Assembly (NCBI GenBank): GCA_037953745.1 | Contig: JBAKBP010000191.1 | Location: forward strand, 62,001 to 126,000 | DNA length: 64,000 bases | Origin: Lithodes maja | Taxonomy: Eukaryota > Arthropoda > Malacostraca > Decapoda > Lithodidae | Direction of reading: 5' to 3' | Shown: positions 54,235-64,000 of the stretch, in pieces | Position numbering within the stretch: the stretch's first letter is position 1 | How the letters are laid out: each line of letters opens with the position of its first letter | Made by a program: the position numbers and the translations under genes | The notes under the pieces: generated by a model | Databases searched by the model: none | The model's input: the letters and a program-made list of their open reading frames with translations, nothing else | What the model was told of the DNA's origin: nothing

Positions 54235-57200
54235 GTTTGATAAATCTACAGTTATACTACCCCTATTTTGTGGCTATTCTGTTGGTACTAATGGGTTAAT
54301 ATTATTAGTAGTAGACTTAGTATGGTTTGATGATGCGCGGAAATGTATATTTGACTTGAAATAGATACATTGAAGTATTACAAACCTTTGCAAACCCATA
54401 AACAGGGAACGTGAGCAGGGTTTAGACCGTCGCGCACCCATAAACAGGGAACGTGAGCTGGGTTTAGACCGGTCGCGAGACAGGTTAGTTTTCGGTTAAG
54501 TTAGGTTAAGTTAGGTTAGGTTAGGCTAATAATAAAAATACTAAAATGCGACGGTTCTCGGTATTAAACAACACTGTATATCAAAGAAAAAATTAAAAAC
54601 AACAACAAATTACCTGAAAAACTCTTATCTGGTTGGTGATACATTTTTATCAAAATACGTTTTTTTCCAGTTTCCGCGTCTGCTGAACCATCCAAAAACA
54701 CGCTAAAAGGCGTGTTTTGAAGGGGGGAGGTGGTGGGGGTAGTATAACTGTAGATTTACCGCCAGTTTGCCCCCCTTGAGCCCCCCCCCCCCCCCCCCCC
54801 CCGCCCCAGGACTTAGGTTGGTATAATCCTGTGTACCGGGTAGACCTGTACATTATAATACAGTACATAGGTCCCTATATCTCAATAATTTGCTGTATTC
54901 AATAATTTGCTGATCTGTTTATTATGAATAATTTGCTAATGTTACAATATATTATTACATTTTACATTCATAAATAGTCCACTAGGCCTAATGTACTAGG
55001 TTTGTAGGTTAAAAAAACTGAAAAATACACATGGGAGCCGGTTGAAACTGGGTCTGTTGAATGTTCGTTCCTTGCGTAACAAAATGGATCATATTTGCGA
55101 GATCTTGGATGAACGTAACCTTGATGTATTATGTCTCGCTGAGACCTGGTTGTTCGAGTCAGATCTGAATATTATCCAGGCGGCATTGCCTAAAACCCAT
55201 TCCATAATAAATGTTCCTAGGCCTAGGGGAGATCATCCGGGTGGTGGAGTGGCAGTTGTCTACTCCACATCTCTGGTGAATATCTTGCAAATAAGCCATA
55301 ACCCAGCCCCTCTTTATTATGAACTGTTGGAAGTGGAAATAAAACTCCATCAACAAATTCTAAGAATGGCAGTTGTCTATAGGCCTGGCCATCGTGGCAC
55401 AGATAGGGGTTTTATGGAAGAGTTTGGGCAGTTTCTTGAAGAATTTTCTGCTAAAACCGGAAGACTTTTGATATGTGGAGATTTTAATTACTGGGTTGAC
55501 AGCCCTCATCTGAAGCCATTCTCTCCTGAGTTCCTTGAGTTGACTGATCAGAACAATTTTGTAAATCATGTGTCCCACCCAACTCATATCTTAGGACACA
55601 CCCTTGACTTGGTTTTCTCTCCTGTGGGTTGTGGTGGTGTTCTGGATGTTGATGTTGAGAATGCTGACCCTAATACCTCTGATCATGCTTTGATTACTTT
55701 CAGCTTTGATTTCCCTAAGCCACTCACACATGAAAAAGTAATCAGATTTAGAAATTATAAAAATGCAGACCTAAATTTGGCTAGCAGTGAAGTAAAACAG
55801 TACTTGGGAAGTATTGATACTTCCAACCTTACTTCAGATGAGCTGGTGGAGGTACATGGAAATGCACTTAAATTAGTGTTCGATCATCACTGTCCAGAAG
55901 TAGAGAAGAAAATCATAGTACGAGATGATTCGCCCTGGTATAGCACTCGAGTTAAATTTCTTAGAAGAGCGCGTAGAAGAGCTGAACGTGAATGGCGGAA
56001 AAATAAAACAGACTCTACATGGTTGCAATATCTGTCAGCCAGAAGAGCTGTGGTCCACAAAATCAAAGATGAAAAGAAAGTGTATTATCAGGGAAAAGTT
56101 GACTCGTGTGGTAACGACCAGAGGAGGTTGGCTTCAATTGTAAACAGTTTACTTGGAAAAACAAGAGTCAGCTTAAGACCTTCTGTACCTGATGCCGAGT
56201 TGGCTGCCAACTTTGTGGCATTTTTTGCTGGCAAGATAACTCGCATAAGACAGGAACTGGATGATGCTTCTGTTGGTGAAGAACTTTCAGTTGTACTCCA
56301 ACCCCGACACATTCCTAATAATGTCCTCTCATCCTTTCACTCAGTAGAGGTGGACATGATCTCGTCCTACATAAGAAACCTCAATAAAACATTTTGCCCG
56401 TTGGATCCCATAAATGTTTCCAAGCTACCAAGAGTCTATGATCACACAGTTGAGTTTATTTCCAAAATAATTAATAAGTGCTTCTCTGAAGGTAGCTTCC
56501 CACATTCTGAAAAGCATGCACTACTCCGACCTACTTTAAAGAAACCTGGACTTGATGTTGAGAACATGTTGAACTATCGTCCTGTCTCCAACCTGTCCTT
56601 CATATCAAAGATATTAGAGCGTGCAATACTTGACCAATTACAGCCACTACTTCAGCAGAATGAAACTATCCCAATTTTTCAGTCTGCTTACCGACAGCAT
56701 CATTCAACTGAAACAGCATTGATTAGAGTACATAATGATCTAGTTGAGAACATTTGCAATGGTGTGGCCTCACTATTGGTCTTGCTTGATCTCTCTGCGG
56801 CTTTTGACACAGTGGATCACAAGTTGTTATTGAGTGATCTTTATGATTGTGGTGTGCGTGACTCCGCTCTCTTGCTTCTTGGGTCGTACTTGTCAGGTAG
56901 ATCCCAGAGTGTGATGGTAAATCAAGTGGTCTCGGACTCGACACCCCTGCAGTATGGTGTTCCGCAGGGATCAGTTTTAGGTCCTATCCTATTTATAATT
57001 TATATTAGCAGTTTGTCTCTTCTGCTTCGTGCACATAATGTCACCTTTCACTTTTATGCAGATGACACCCAGATTTATGTGAGAATCACAAATATAGTTG
57101 ATATACGGAGTAAGATGGAATTGTTGATGTCTGATATCAAGAAGTGGATGAGAGCGAGAAAACTTAAACTAAATGATGGTAAAACTGATATTCTCATCAT

Positions 57201-58752
57201 CCGAGGAAATAGAGCTGATGATATAGTAGGTGCCCTCTCCATCAATGTGGGTGGATCTCAGCTGCGACCGGCCAACTCTGTTCGAAATCTGGGTGTATAT
57301 GTGAACTCCCGATTAGATTTCAAAGAGCATGTAAACCAGATAGTTAAAAGTTGTTACTTGCACATCAGAAATCTCTATTTGGTGAAGCCGTTTATAACCA
57401 GACGTTGCCTCCTGATGTTGGTTCACTCATTGGTCTTCTCTCGTGTTGATTATTGCAATGCCCTGTTGGTGGGTCTTCCAAATTATATTTTGAAGAAAGT
57501 TCAGTCTGTTCTTAACAGGGCCGCAAGACTAATTTTTGGTGTTCCACCTAGAACTCCTACTACATCTCTTCACATAGAACTGCACTGGCTGCCAGTAAGA
57601 GCAAGAATAGAATTTAAGTTGTGTTTGGTGACCTTTAAGGTTCTCAAATTTGGTGAGCCTAGGTACCTTGCGGAGCTGCTCAGGCGCCCACCGGCACACC
57701 ATGGTGTAGTTGTGCGTCATGACAATGACCCTTTTCGTCTTGATGAACCATGGGCTTTCCAGCAGTCTTCTTTCTTTGAGAGGTCTTTCTCCTACATGGC
57801 TCCGAGGTTGTATAACAGGTTGCCGCTGTCCATGAGACAACTGAGTTCTGTTGAATGCTTCAAGAGACAACTTAAGACTTTTCTCTTTGAGAGAAGCTAT
57901 GATCTTGGGAGAGGTGTCATGGCAGATGGCTATAGAGTTTAGGCTATTTTGCCACTGCTAGTGATTGTTAAATGTGTGTTGTATATAAGCCTTCTTTTGA
58001 TGCATTGATTTTTTTTTTTCTTTTTTTCTTTCTCTTTTCGAGCGCTAGTGAATTCTTCGGAAAAATTGGCGCTTATGAGAAATAAGTAACATGCTTATTA
58101 TTATTATTATTAGGTTAGGTTTTAGTTAGGTTAGGTTAACGATATTGTATTTTTTTTTTAGTAAATAGGCCTAGGTATCTGAAAAACAGTTCTAGGTAAA
58201 TCTACAGTTATACTACCCCTCCCCCACTACCCCCCACCACCTCCCCCTTCAAAACACGCCTTTTAGCGTGTTTTTGGATGGTTCAGCAATCAGCAGACAC
58301 GGAAACTGGAAAAAAACGTATTTTGATAATTTATCACCAACCAGATAAGAGTTTTTCAGGTAATTTGTTGTTGTTTTTTTATTTGATATACTGTACAGTG
58401 TTGTTTAATATCGAGGACCGTCGCATTTTAGTATTTTAAACATTAGCCTAACCTAACCTACGTAACTTAACCTAACCTAACCGAAAACTAACCTGTCTAG
58501 CGACCGGTCTAAACCCAGCTCACGTTCCCTGTTTATGGGTGCGCGACGGTCTAAACCCAGCTCACGTTCCCTGTTTATGGGTTCGCAAAGGTTTGTAATA
58601 CTTCAATGTGTCTATTTCAAGTCAAATATACAGTAATACATTTCCGCGCATCATCAAACCATACTAAGTCTACTACTAATAATATTAACCCATTAGCCTA
58701 GTACCAACAGAATAGCGACAAAATAGGGGTAGTATAACTGTAGATTTATCCA
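54235..58752. mobile_element. Foldback element with arms of about 550 bp around a LINE
   Basis: Left arm 54235-54780 and right arm 58190-58752 are reverse complements: ATAAATCTACAGTTATACTA, GATGATGCGCGGAAATGTAT, AACAGGGAACGTGAGC twice in tandem, TTAGG units and AACACGCYAAAAGGCGTGTT. A C-rich run at 54780-54802 sits at the inner edge of the left arm. The LINE ORF at 55042 lies between the arms. Arm relics are also at 33010-33110 and 38665-38790. Confidence 0.75.
55042..57942 (+). CDS. L2/CR1-like LINE ORF2, endonuclease plus RT, intact frame
   Basis: A single open frame of 966 codons. Residues 1-235 form an APE-type endonuclease that nicks target DNA: LLNVRSLRNK, AETWL (catalytic Glu), VYRPG, CGDFN and the SDHALI catalytic His. 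A basic linker (RRARRRAEREWRK) follows. The RT spans about 500-790: NYRPVSNLSFISK, motif A LVLLDLSAAFDTVDHKLL, GVPQGSVLGPILF, catalytic FYADDTQIY, KLKLNDGKTDIL. The C-terminal thumb and tail have VDYCNALLVGLPNYI, NRAARLIFGV, ELHWLPVRARI and APRLYNRLP. All catalytic residues look intact. The frame begins at a TTG; the codons before it stay open to a stop at 54997 without an ATG, and the first in-frame ATG is codon 15. The start codon or an extreme 5' part is therefore missing. The 3' UTR ends in (TTA)n near 58095-58110. Confidence 0.9.
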   Translation: MKLGLLNVRSLRNKMDHICEILDERNLDVLCLAETWLFESDLNIIQAALPKTHSIINVPRPRGDHPGGGVAVVYSTSLVNILQISHNPAPLYYELLEVEIKLHQQILRMAVVYRPGHRGTDRGFMEEFGQFLEEFSAKTGRLLICGDFNYWVDSPHLKPFSPEFLELTDQNNFVNHVSHPTHILGHTLDLVFSPVGCGGVLDVDVENADPNTSDHALITFSFDFPKPLTHEKVIRFRNYKNADLNLASSEVKQYLGSIDTSNLTSDELVEVHGNALKLVFDHHCPEVEKKIIVRDDSPWYSTRVKFLRRARRRAEREWRKNKTDSTWLQYLSARRAVVHKIKDEKKVYYQGKVDSCGNDQRRLASIVNSLLGKTRVSLRPSVPDAELAANFVAFFAGKITRIRQELDDASVGEELSVVLQPRHIPNNVLSSFHSVEVDMISSYIRNLNKTFCPLDPINVSKLPRVYDHTVEFISKIINKCFSEGSFPHSEKHALLRPTLKKPGLDVENMLNYRPVSNLSFISKILERAILDQLQPLLQQNETIPIFQSAYRQHHSTETALIRVHNDLVENICNGVASLLVLLDLSAAFDTVDHKLLLSDLYDCGVRDSALLLLGSYLSGRSQSVMVNQVVSDSTPLQYGVPQGSVLGPILFIIYISSLSLLLRAHNVTFHFYADDTQIYVRITNIVDIRSKMELLMSDIKKWMRARKLKLNDGKTDILIIRGNRADDIVGALSINVGGSQLRPANSVRNLGVYVNSRLDFKEHVNQIVKSCYLHIRNLYLVKPFITRRCLLMLVHSLVFSRVDYCNALLVGLPNYILKKVQSVLNRAARLIFGVPPRTPTTSLHIELHWLPVRARIEFKLCLVTFKVLKFGEPRYLAELLRRPPAHHGVVVRHDNDPFRLDEPWAFQQSSFFERSFSYMAPRLYNRLPLSMRQLSSVECFKRQLKTFLFERSYDLGRGVMADGYRV

Positions 58753-58789
58753 GTTCTAACCTACCCACAGGATCTTACCTCTAGGCTTA

Positions 58790-59715
58790 AGCTATTGTCA
58801 TTATCATAGGCTACATAATACCAGCCAGCAGAGGCAAATAAGGCAAGAATGTAGTTACCGGGTGTACCGCCCGTCTTGTTTACACTACGCGGATGCTCAC
58901 CATCATGTTCCCGTCTATTTTGACTGCCTTCGGATACAAAAATACATTACCCTAATTAATTTATTAAATCAAACAACCTAACCTAGTACCGTATTATACT
59001 GTAGATTTAAAAGTATTTATGGTAAGATTAGGAGTAGTGGGCGTACCAATACCAACATACAGCATAACTCATCTATAAAACATTAATCTAACCAAACAAC
59101 CTAACCTAACCTAACCTAGTATTCATGTAGTACTAGGTTAGGTTAGGTTAATGTTTTATAGATGATTTATGCTGTATGTCGGTAGTGGTACGCCCACTAC
59201 GGTACTCCTAATCTTACCGTACTTATTTTATTATAAGTATTTATAGATGATTTATGTTGTATGTTGGTACTCGGTACCGTAGGCTAGTGTACTGGTACAC
59301 CCGGTAACTACATCCTTCCCGCAAATAATTGCTGGCTATGGGATAATTTCAGACAAAATCTGTCAAAACTCAAAAATAGTACTTAGGCTAAATGTCAAAA
59401 AAGGTACTTGAATGTCAAAAATATTTGAGAAGGATGTAGGACTAGTTTCCGGGATCCGGGCGTTACGGCGTACGGTCGTCATGTTTACATAAGTTGATCG
59501 CTCGTGGTTAAGTTCCCGTCTATTTTGACGGCTATTTTTTCTGTTAGTCCCTATTTGCTCCCTGCTAGCAATATAGCCTATATGATGATGACAATAAGTC
59601 ATGGGGTGGGTGAGGGTGGAGCTGGGGACTCAACCTATTATTGTATCCCACGGCAGTCAAAATAGACAGGAACATGATCGCGAGCGTCCGCGTAGTGTAA
59701 GCAAGGCGGGCGTAA
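58790..59715. repeat. R1 repeats in both orientations
   Basis: Plus-strand copy at 58845-58945 and minus-strand copy at 59515-59715, with CCTAA/TTAGG modules and two GTATGTCGGTAGTGGTAC words between them, giving an overall inverted layout around 59125. Confidence 0.65.
59083..59165. repeat. Telomere-like inverted pair
   Basis: CATTAATCTAACCAAACAAC and CCTAA units face TACTAGGTTAGGTTAGGTTA around CATGTAG, and the outer CATTAA / TTAATG and TCATCTATAAAA / TTTTATAGATGA words extend the palindrome. Confidence 0.75.
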
Positions 59716-59739
59716 CGCCCGAATGATGCATCCTTGCCA

Positions 59740-60530
59740 AAAGTTTTGACAATTGCTTGATATTTGACGTTTGATATACGTATGTCCAATTTGAATGTCT
59801 TTAAAGGTACACTTGAATGTCAAACAAGGTACGGTACCGGTACTCGAATGTAAAAAAAGGTACTGACAATAGCTCAATATGACATTTGACATTCGCAAAT
59901 GTCAAACTAGATCTGTTTGATATTCGATAAAAGCGAATGTCAAACAATAAGCTGACAACAGCTCGATATTTGACGTTGTGACATTAGCGAATGTCAAACT
60001 AGATCTGTTTGCTATTCGATACAAGTGAATGTCAAACAACTGACAACAGCTTGATATTTGACGTTTGACATTCTCGAATATCGAGCTGTTGTCAGTTTTG
60101 TTGTTTGACATTCGATTCTATCACATATAAAACAGATCTAATTTGACATTCACGAATGTCAAACGTTAAATATTGAGTTATTGTCAGTTTATCAATGTTT
60201 GACATGACATTCTCTAATATCAAATATCACAGGCCGTAGCGTGGTTGATATAGAACTCGCCTGTAAACTGTGAGGTTGACAGTTCGAGTCTCGGACCGGC
60301 CAGTGTGTTATTAGCAGATGCGGCATATTTTGGCGTTGTCTAGCAATCTGTGGCAACTGTTCACTGAAGTCCCTGATCACTAGGGCACCCACCCTAGCCC
60401 AGCTCTTGAGCAGGGAGTGCATGGTGGTAAAAAACGCATCTAGTTTGACATTTGAAAATGTCAAACGTCGATTACGGTAGTTGTTTGACATTCGCTTCTA
60501 TCGAATTTCAAACAGATCTAGTTTGAACTT
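59740..60530. repeat. Palindromic GTCAAAC satellite
   Basis: The words TTTGACATTCG and CGAATGTCAAA alternate. AACTAGATCTGTTTG occurs near 59908 and 59998, about 90 bp apart, with inverse forms near 60130 and 60512. CTGACAACAGCTCGATATTT links the units. A SINE interrupts it at 60232-60440. Confidence 0.75.
60232..60440 (+). mobile_element. tRNA-derived SINE, about 210 bp
   Basis: A tRNA-like head, GGCCGTAGCGTGGTTGATAT with B-box CAGTTCGAGTCTC at 60280-60292, then a body with GATCACTAGGGCACCCACCC. It lies inside the GTCAAAC satellite. Confidence 0.7.
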
Positions 60531-60534
60531 TTTT

Positions 60535-60740
60535 AGCAAAGATTCAAAATACTCAACATATCTTTTCCTGACTTGCATTGTTGCACACCTTCCACTAATA
60601 ACTCTCCATATACATCTTTCACTGACTCTTCCCTCCTTTGTTCTCCTTTCCTTACTCTATTTACCTCCTTCCAGAACATCTTCTTTCGTTCCTCAAAATT
60701 ATCACTCAATATTTGACCTCGCCTTTCATTTATACTTTAT
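60535..60740 (-). pseudogene. RTE-like LINE linker fragment
   Basis: The minus strand reads FEERKKMFWKEVNRVRKG, then ESVKDVYGELLVEG: the FWKEV...D.NG linker between endonuclease and RT of RTE-type LINEs, perhaps from the 15915 family. Confidence 0.6.
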
Positions 60741-61125
60741 ATTCTTATACTTTACTTATATACTGGTATATATATATTCATTTCAGAAGAGTCCACACAA
60801 AAGCATGAGGAGATGACACATCGAAAAATTGACTTGCGATCTTCTAGTGAGTATTATACCTTAGTGTTCTTGTATTGAAAGGTTTGCTATGCAGTATACA
60901 GTAGAGGCATAGTATTTTTGTAGTAATAGCATTTATATTGGTCAGCTATATTCAACATGTTATTTTTGTAAAGTACCGTACTCCTTCATAATGAGAAGGC
61001 TTTGTAAATACATACCGGTACATACACGTTCCTGAATAGAGAGACTAATAAAACAAATTTAAGTGAAGTAATTTGTTGTTATAATTTTTATTGCAATTTT
61101 AGTATATTTTTGTCTGATTTACAAC
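60741..61125. other. No recognisable feature
   Basis: AT-rich, no exon or repeat match seen. Confidence 0.45.
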
Positions 61126-61762
61126 TTAACCCGGGAGCTGCGGGAAGACTCTTAAGAGTTCCCCCGGCGGACTGCGGGAAGACTCTCTGGAGTAAGTAAA
61201 ACTAAAAATCAACTTTTTACATCGAAAAAAAAAATATTTTTTTTATTTTTATTTTTTTATTTTTTTATTTTTGTTTGGCCCCTGGGCCATGCAAAATCTC
61301 AGTCCTCTACCTCCCCTCCTTCCCCACTTTCCTCCTATTCCTCAGTTATCACCTATTTTCCCTATTATTCCCTTATTCTGAGGTATATTTTCGTGCTAAC
61401 ATTAGCGAGTTGCAAGCAGGGTGTTGTCATCACTGATGGCCATCGAGTGCAAGAGAGAGAGAGAGAGTATCGATCGACTGTGTCGCAGTGGCCTTGGGGA
61501 AAATTGGCGGGAAGCTAGCTTGCCTCACCCATACATTATACAACTCGCGGGCTATATCTCCGATTTTGACCATCCAAACGCTGTTTTCACTCGTTTTATT
61601 GTTGTTTCAGGTTAATACCTTTATAATCAACCCATAATAGGCGCATATGGATAATTATTAATGCTATTAATGGTACAATGAATATTTTAGTGACGAAAAA
61701 CCTCAAATACGTCAGCACAGGGGGACGTTTTCATTTACCCCCGTGCGCACTTCAGAGGTTAA
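61126..61762 (+). mobile_element. MITE-1, complete uninterrupted copy
   Basis: TTAA at 61126-61129 and 61759-61762; body CCCGGGAGCTGCGGGAAG to GTGCGCACTTCAGAGG. This is the reference copy for the family, with the ACTCTTAAGAGTTCCCCCGG end repeat, a T-rich stretch near 61235-61275 and the undisturbed GCTATTAATGG site used by the nested copy at 6331. Confidence 0.93.
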
Positions 61763-61927
61763 TAATGAAGCATAACAAATTTAAGTGAATTATGTTCCCC
61801 AATTACTGAACAGTGTAATAATGAAACAACTTAAACGAGGAGACTTTAAAGGGAAATTTCCACTTGAGAGATGGAGCAAACTAAAATTAAGATGGGAATG
61901 AGTCAATTTCTTGCTAGCTTTAACAAA

Positions 61928-62458
61928 AAAATGGCTATCTATCTATCTATCTATTGCGGAATTTGCGACTATAGGTCACTTAACCCTCCAGCCCCGGAAG
62001 GGCTCTTGAACGCCCATAAAAAACACACCCGAGCTACCCGGAAGGGCTCTTAAAGACCCATGAGCTCAAAGCCTGTAAGCTTGGTGTGCGAGGCGTCGGT
62101 CCGACGCATGTAAACAACAGCCGGCTGGACCGACGCCCCGCATCTCCGGCCACAAGAAGGAGTGCGTCGCTTGTTCGTGTGTGCCTGTATGTTATTGTTA
62201 AGTATCGAAAAGTAGTGTAAAGTGGCTGTTTTTGCCATAAAGTTATCTCCAATGAAATCATCATCACAACTGAACCAGTTGACTTAGAGAGCTCTACTTA
62301 ACGCCATTCTACAGGTACGAAACACATCTACGCTTGGGGATGCGCGGAAATGCGGAAGCAGTCAGAATAACAAAGATACGGTAGCCTAGGCTTAGACATT
62401 TTTCGGCCAAAACACCCGGGTTTCGGTATGGAATACATAGCCGGGGCTGGAGGGTTAA
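61928..62458 (+). mobile_element. MITE-2 copy behind an RTE-like tail
   Basis: TTAA at 61980-61983 and 62455-62458; ends CCCTCCAGCCCCGG and CCGGGGCTGGAGGG form a perfect 14-bp inverted repeat. GCGTCGGTCCGACGCATGTA is kept. Immediately left, CTATCTATCTATCTATTGCG (61936-61957) is the tail of an RTE-like LINE relic. Confidence 0.88.
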
Positions 62459-62595
62459 TGGAGGGGACGTTAAGTGAGGAATGTCTGTACAGGTATGTTG
62501 ACACCACAAGATAAACACTGGTCAGTATTGCATGCTGATAAAGGTTGCACAGATTTTGTATTTATTGAACAGTAATGTACATGTGTTTTATCATT

Positions 62596-62810
62596 TTAAC
62601 CCCTTCTGTACCAGCGACGTCTTTGTTATTTTATTTCAGCTACATTTAGACGATTTCATGAAGCTTTTGAAGGATATATGGTAGCTAAAATGATGAACTG
62701 AGACAGTCTGTAGCCTTTTATTGAGTAAACATTCTTCCCAAGGTGAACAAAATTGTCTAATAGTTGCCTGAATATAATGAAAAGTACATCACCGGTATGG
62801 AAGGGGTTAA
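62596..62810 (+). mobile_element. MITE-4, TTAA-flanked, 215 bp
   Basis: TTAA at 62596-62599 and 62807-62810. Ends CCCCTTCTGTACCAGCG and, on the other strand, CCCCTTCCATACCGGTG. A second, older copy is at 27623-27830. No coding. Confidence 0.8.
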
Positions 62811-63054
62811 TTCCATAATATTGTTTTGGTAGATAGATAGAATAGAATTTCATTATATTGTTTTGGTAAATTTTCAATACATTATTTCCACATGGTGATT
62901 TTGATTAGTTTGTTTGTCTTTGTATTATGAGGTTTTTAGGTGGTTAGCTTTGTTTGTTTTGCAAGTTTCAAATTTTATCTGGTTTAGGATATGTACAGTA
63001 CTGTATGTGTGTAGCCTGTGTATGGAAGTACTGTAAACAATTTATTGCACGATA

Positions 63055-63090
63055 ATGTGGTAATCCCGACATTGACATACGGGAGTGAAC
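63055..63090 (+). pseudogene. Tiny RTE-like LINE scrap
   Basis: GTGGTAATCCCGACATTGAC and TACGGGAGTGAA match 16430-16460 of the 15915 family (VVIPTLTYGSEA). Confidence 0.6.
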
Positions 63091-63251
63091 CAGGGTGTTG
63101 CACAAATACCTTTCATAAATTGCAGAATTAATAGATCTAGCAATAATAAATGTACTTTGCTATGTGATGATTTGAGAGAATTTACACATTTTATTACACA
63201 TTTTAAAATGATCGTTGTCTAATTACAAATAAACCGGAAAAGCTACGGGGT

Positions 63252-63692
63252 CTATCTATCTATCTATTGCCTGACGCCGTGATCCCCGAAGGGGTGGCCA
63301 CGAACGAACCGCCCCCATGCACCTCTGTCCCCAGTCAGTCGACGCCCCTCCCCCCAACCAGCACCGCCTTCGTTCATGTAGTTCCTCACTCCATCCTTCC
63401 ACCTCATATTCGGTCTACCTCTCCCCCTCTGTCCCTCCACCTCGCTCTCGTACACCCTCTTAGTCATTCTCTCGCTTTCCATACGTTCCATATGGCCGAA
63501 CCATCTCAAGTTGTTCCTTTTCACACTTTCCAGCACATCTACCTCCACACCACACCTCCTTCTTACTTCCTCATTAGTCTGTCTATCCCTCCATGTAACT
63601 CCGCACGCACTCCTTAAGTAATTCATTTCCACTGCTCTCACTCTTGGTGAGCTACGGGGTGTTAATGATAAATCCATGATCACCTCAGGCAT
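63252..63692 (-). pseudogene. RTE-like LINE C-terminus, 11-bp TSD
   Basis: AGCTACGGGGT at 63241-63251 and 63650-63660 is the target duplication; the LINE occupies 63252-63649. The minus frame reads RVRAVEMNYLRSACG, NNLRWFGHMERM, GRGRPNMRWKDGV and GDRGAWGRFVRGHPF, with a TATC (GATA) tail at the left. The open frame extends to 63692 only by chance into flanking DNA. Truncated well after the catalytic motif, so inactive. Confidence 0.92.
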
Positions 63693-64000
63693 AATACCTC
63701 ACAGCTGGGGGTGGCCGACTCGAAACAAAGCCCGAACAGAAACAACGTATAAAGTTCCAATTCTTAGGGTCCACGATTGCGTCCCTACAGGGATACTTTA
63801 AACCTTTGTGACCATCAGGGGTGTTTAGAAACCTGTAGTTTAATTACTTCAACCTCTGCAGTTGTCTTTGAGCGAGTTGTGGACAGAAAACTAATTTTGG
63901 AGAGGTAATTATGAGATTAAGATAATTATATTTGTGAATACTAAACGGCAACCCCTGGACCTGGAAGGGTTAATGAGAGTAGGACAAACTTTGAGCACCT
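63661..64000. other. No gene seen; shared short motif
   Basis: CACAGCTGGGGGTGGCCGAC at 63692 is the fourth copy of the motif at 17778, 28160 and 32243. Otherwise nothing recognisable. Confidence 0.45.

Overview
This window looks like intergenic and intronic DNA from an arthropod, most likely a decapod crustacean. That is an inference. It rests on dozens of short TTAGG/CCTAA runs (the arthropod telomere unit), AT-rich DNA dense with simple repeats, many LINE clades side by side, and one spliced host gene with large TE-filled introns. There is no bacterial-style operon, CRISPR array or rRNA gene.

Host gene: one gene is recognisable. On the minus strand at about 32601-27869, three small exons with good splice sites encode a protein matching CENP-X (MHF2/FAAP10/STRA13), the histone-fold partner of CENP-S. 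Its introns contain a piggyBac-like MITE, a tRNA-derived SINE head, a retroelement copy and LINE fragments. The last exon was not found.

Everything else is mobile DNA, in layers.
1-5.4 kb: a short R1 repeat family, a decayed minus-strand LINE and a foldback element.
5.8-7.1 kb: a TTAA-flanked MITE inserted in another copy of itself.
7.5-14.1 kb: foldback DNA with a 133-bp satellite (GAGCCAAG palindromes), a recurring cassette of telomere-like repeats plus a GC hairpin, and a Merlin/ISXO2-like transposase fragment.
15.8-19.2 kb: an RTE-like LINE, LINE tails, a MITE and a SINE.
19.9-27.1 kb: a minus-strand retroelement RT gene split by a 6-kb solo LTR (family B, TSD TATAA), itself carrying three LINE insertions.
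33.5-36.6 kb: a CR1-like LINE broken by a MITE, a second LINE and a SINE.
36.6-38.6 kb: a second copy of the 9.3-11.1 kb block.
39.3-48.1 kb: a Russian-doll locus. An LTR of family B holds a MITE, which holds a TRIM (family A), which holds a fragment of a family B retrotransposon with gag and protease.
50.4-52.1 kb: satellite, three hairpin cassettes and another TTAA element.
52.2-58.8 kb: two long L2/CR1-like LINE ORFs. One has endonuclease plus RT in a single 966-codon frame and lies between inverted repeat arms.
58.8-64 kb: R1 repeats, a palindromic GTCAAAC satellite, a SINE, three TTAA MITEs and an RTE-like LINE with an 11-bp TSD.

The nested insertions and their target duplications give a relative order of transposition. 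Cross-comparison of copies inside the window supplies empty sites for several elements.
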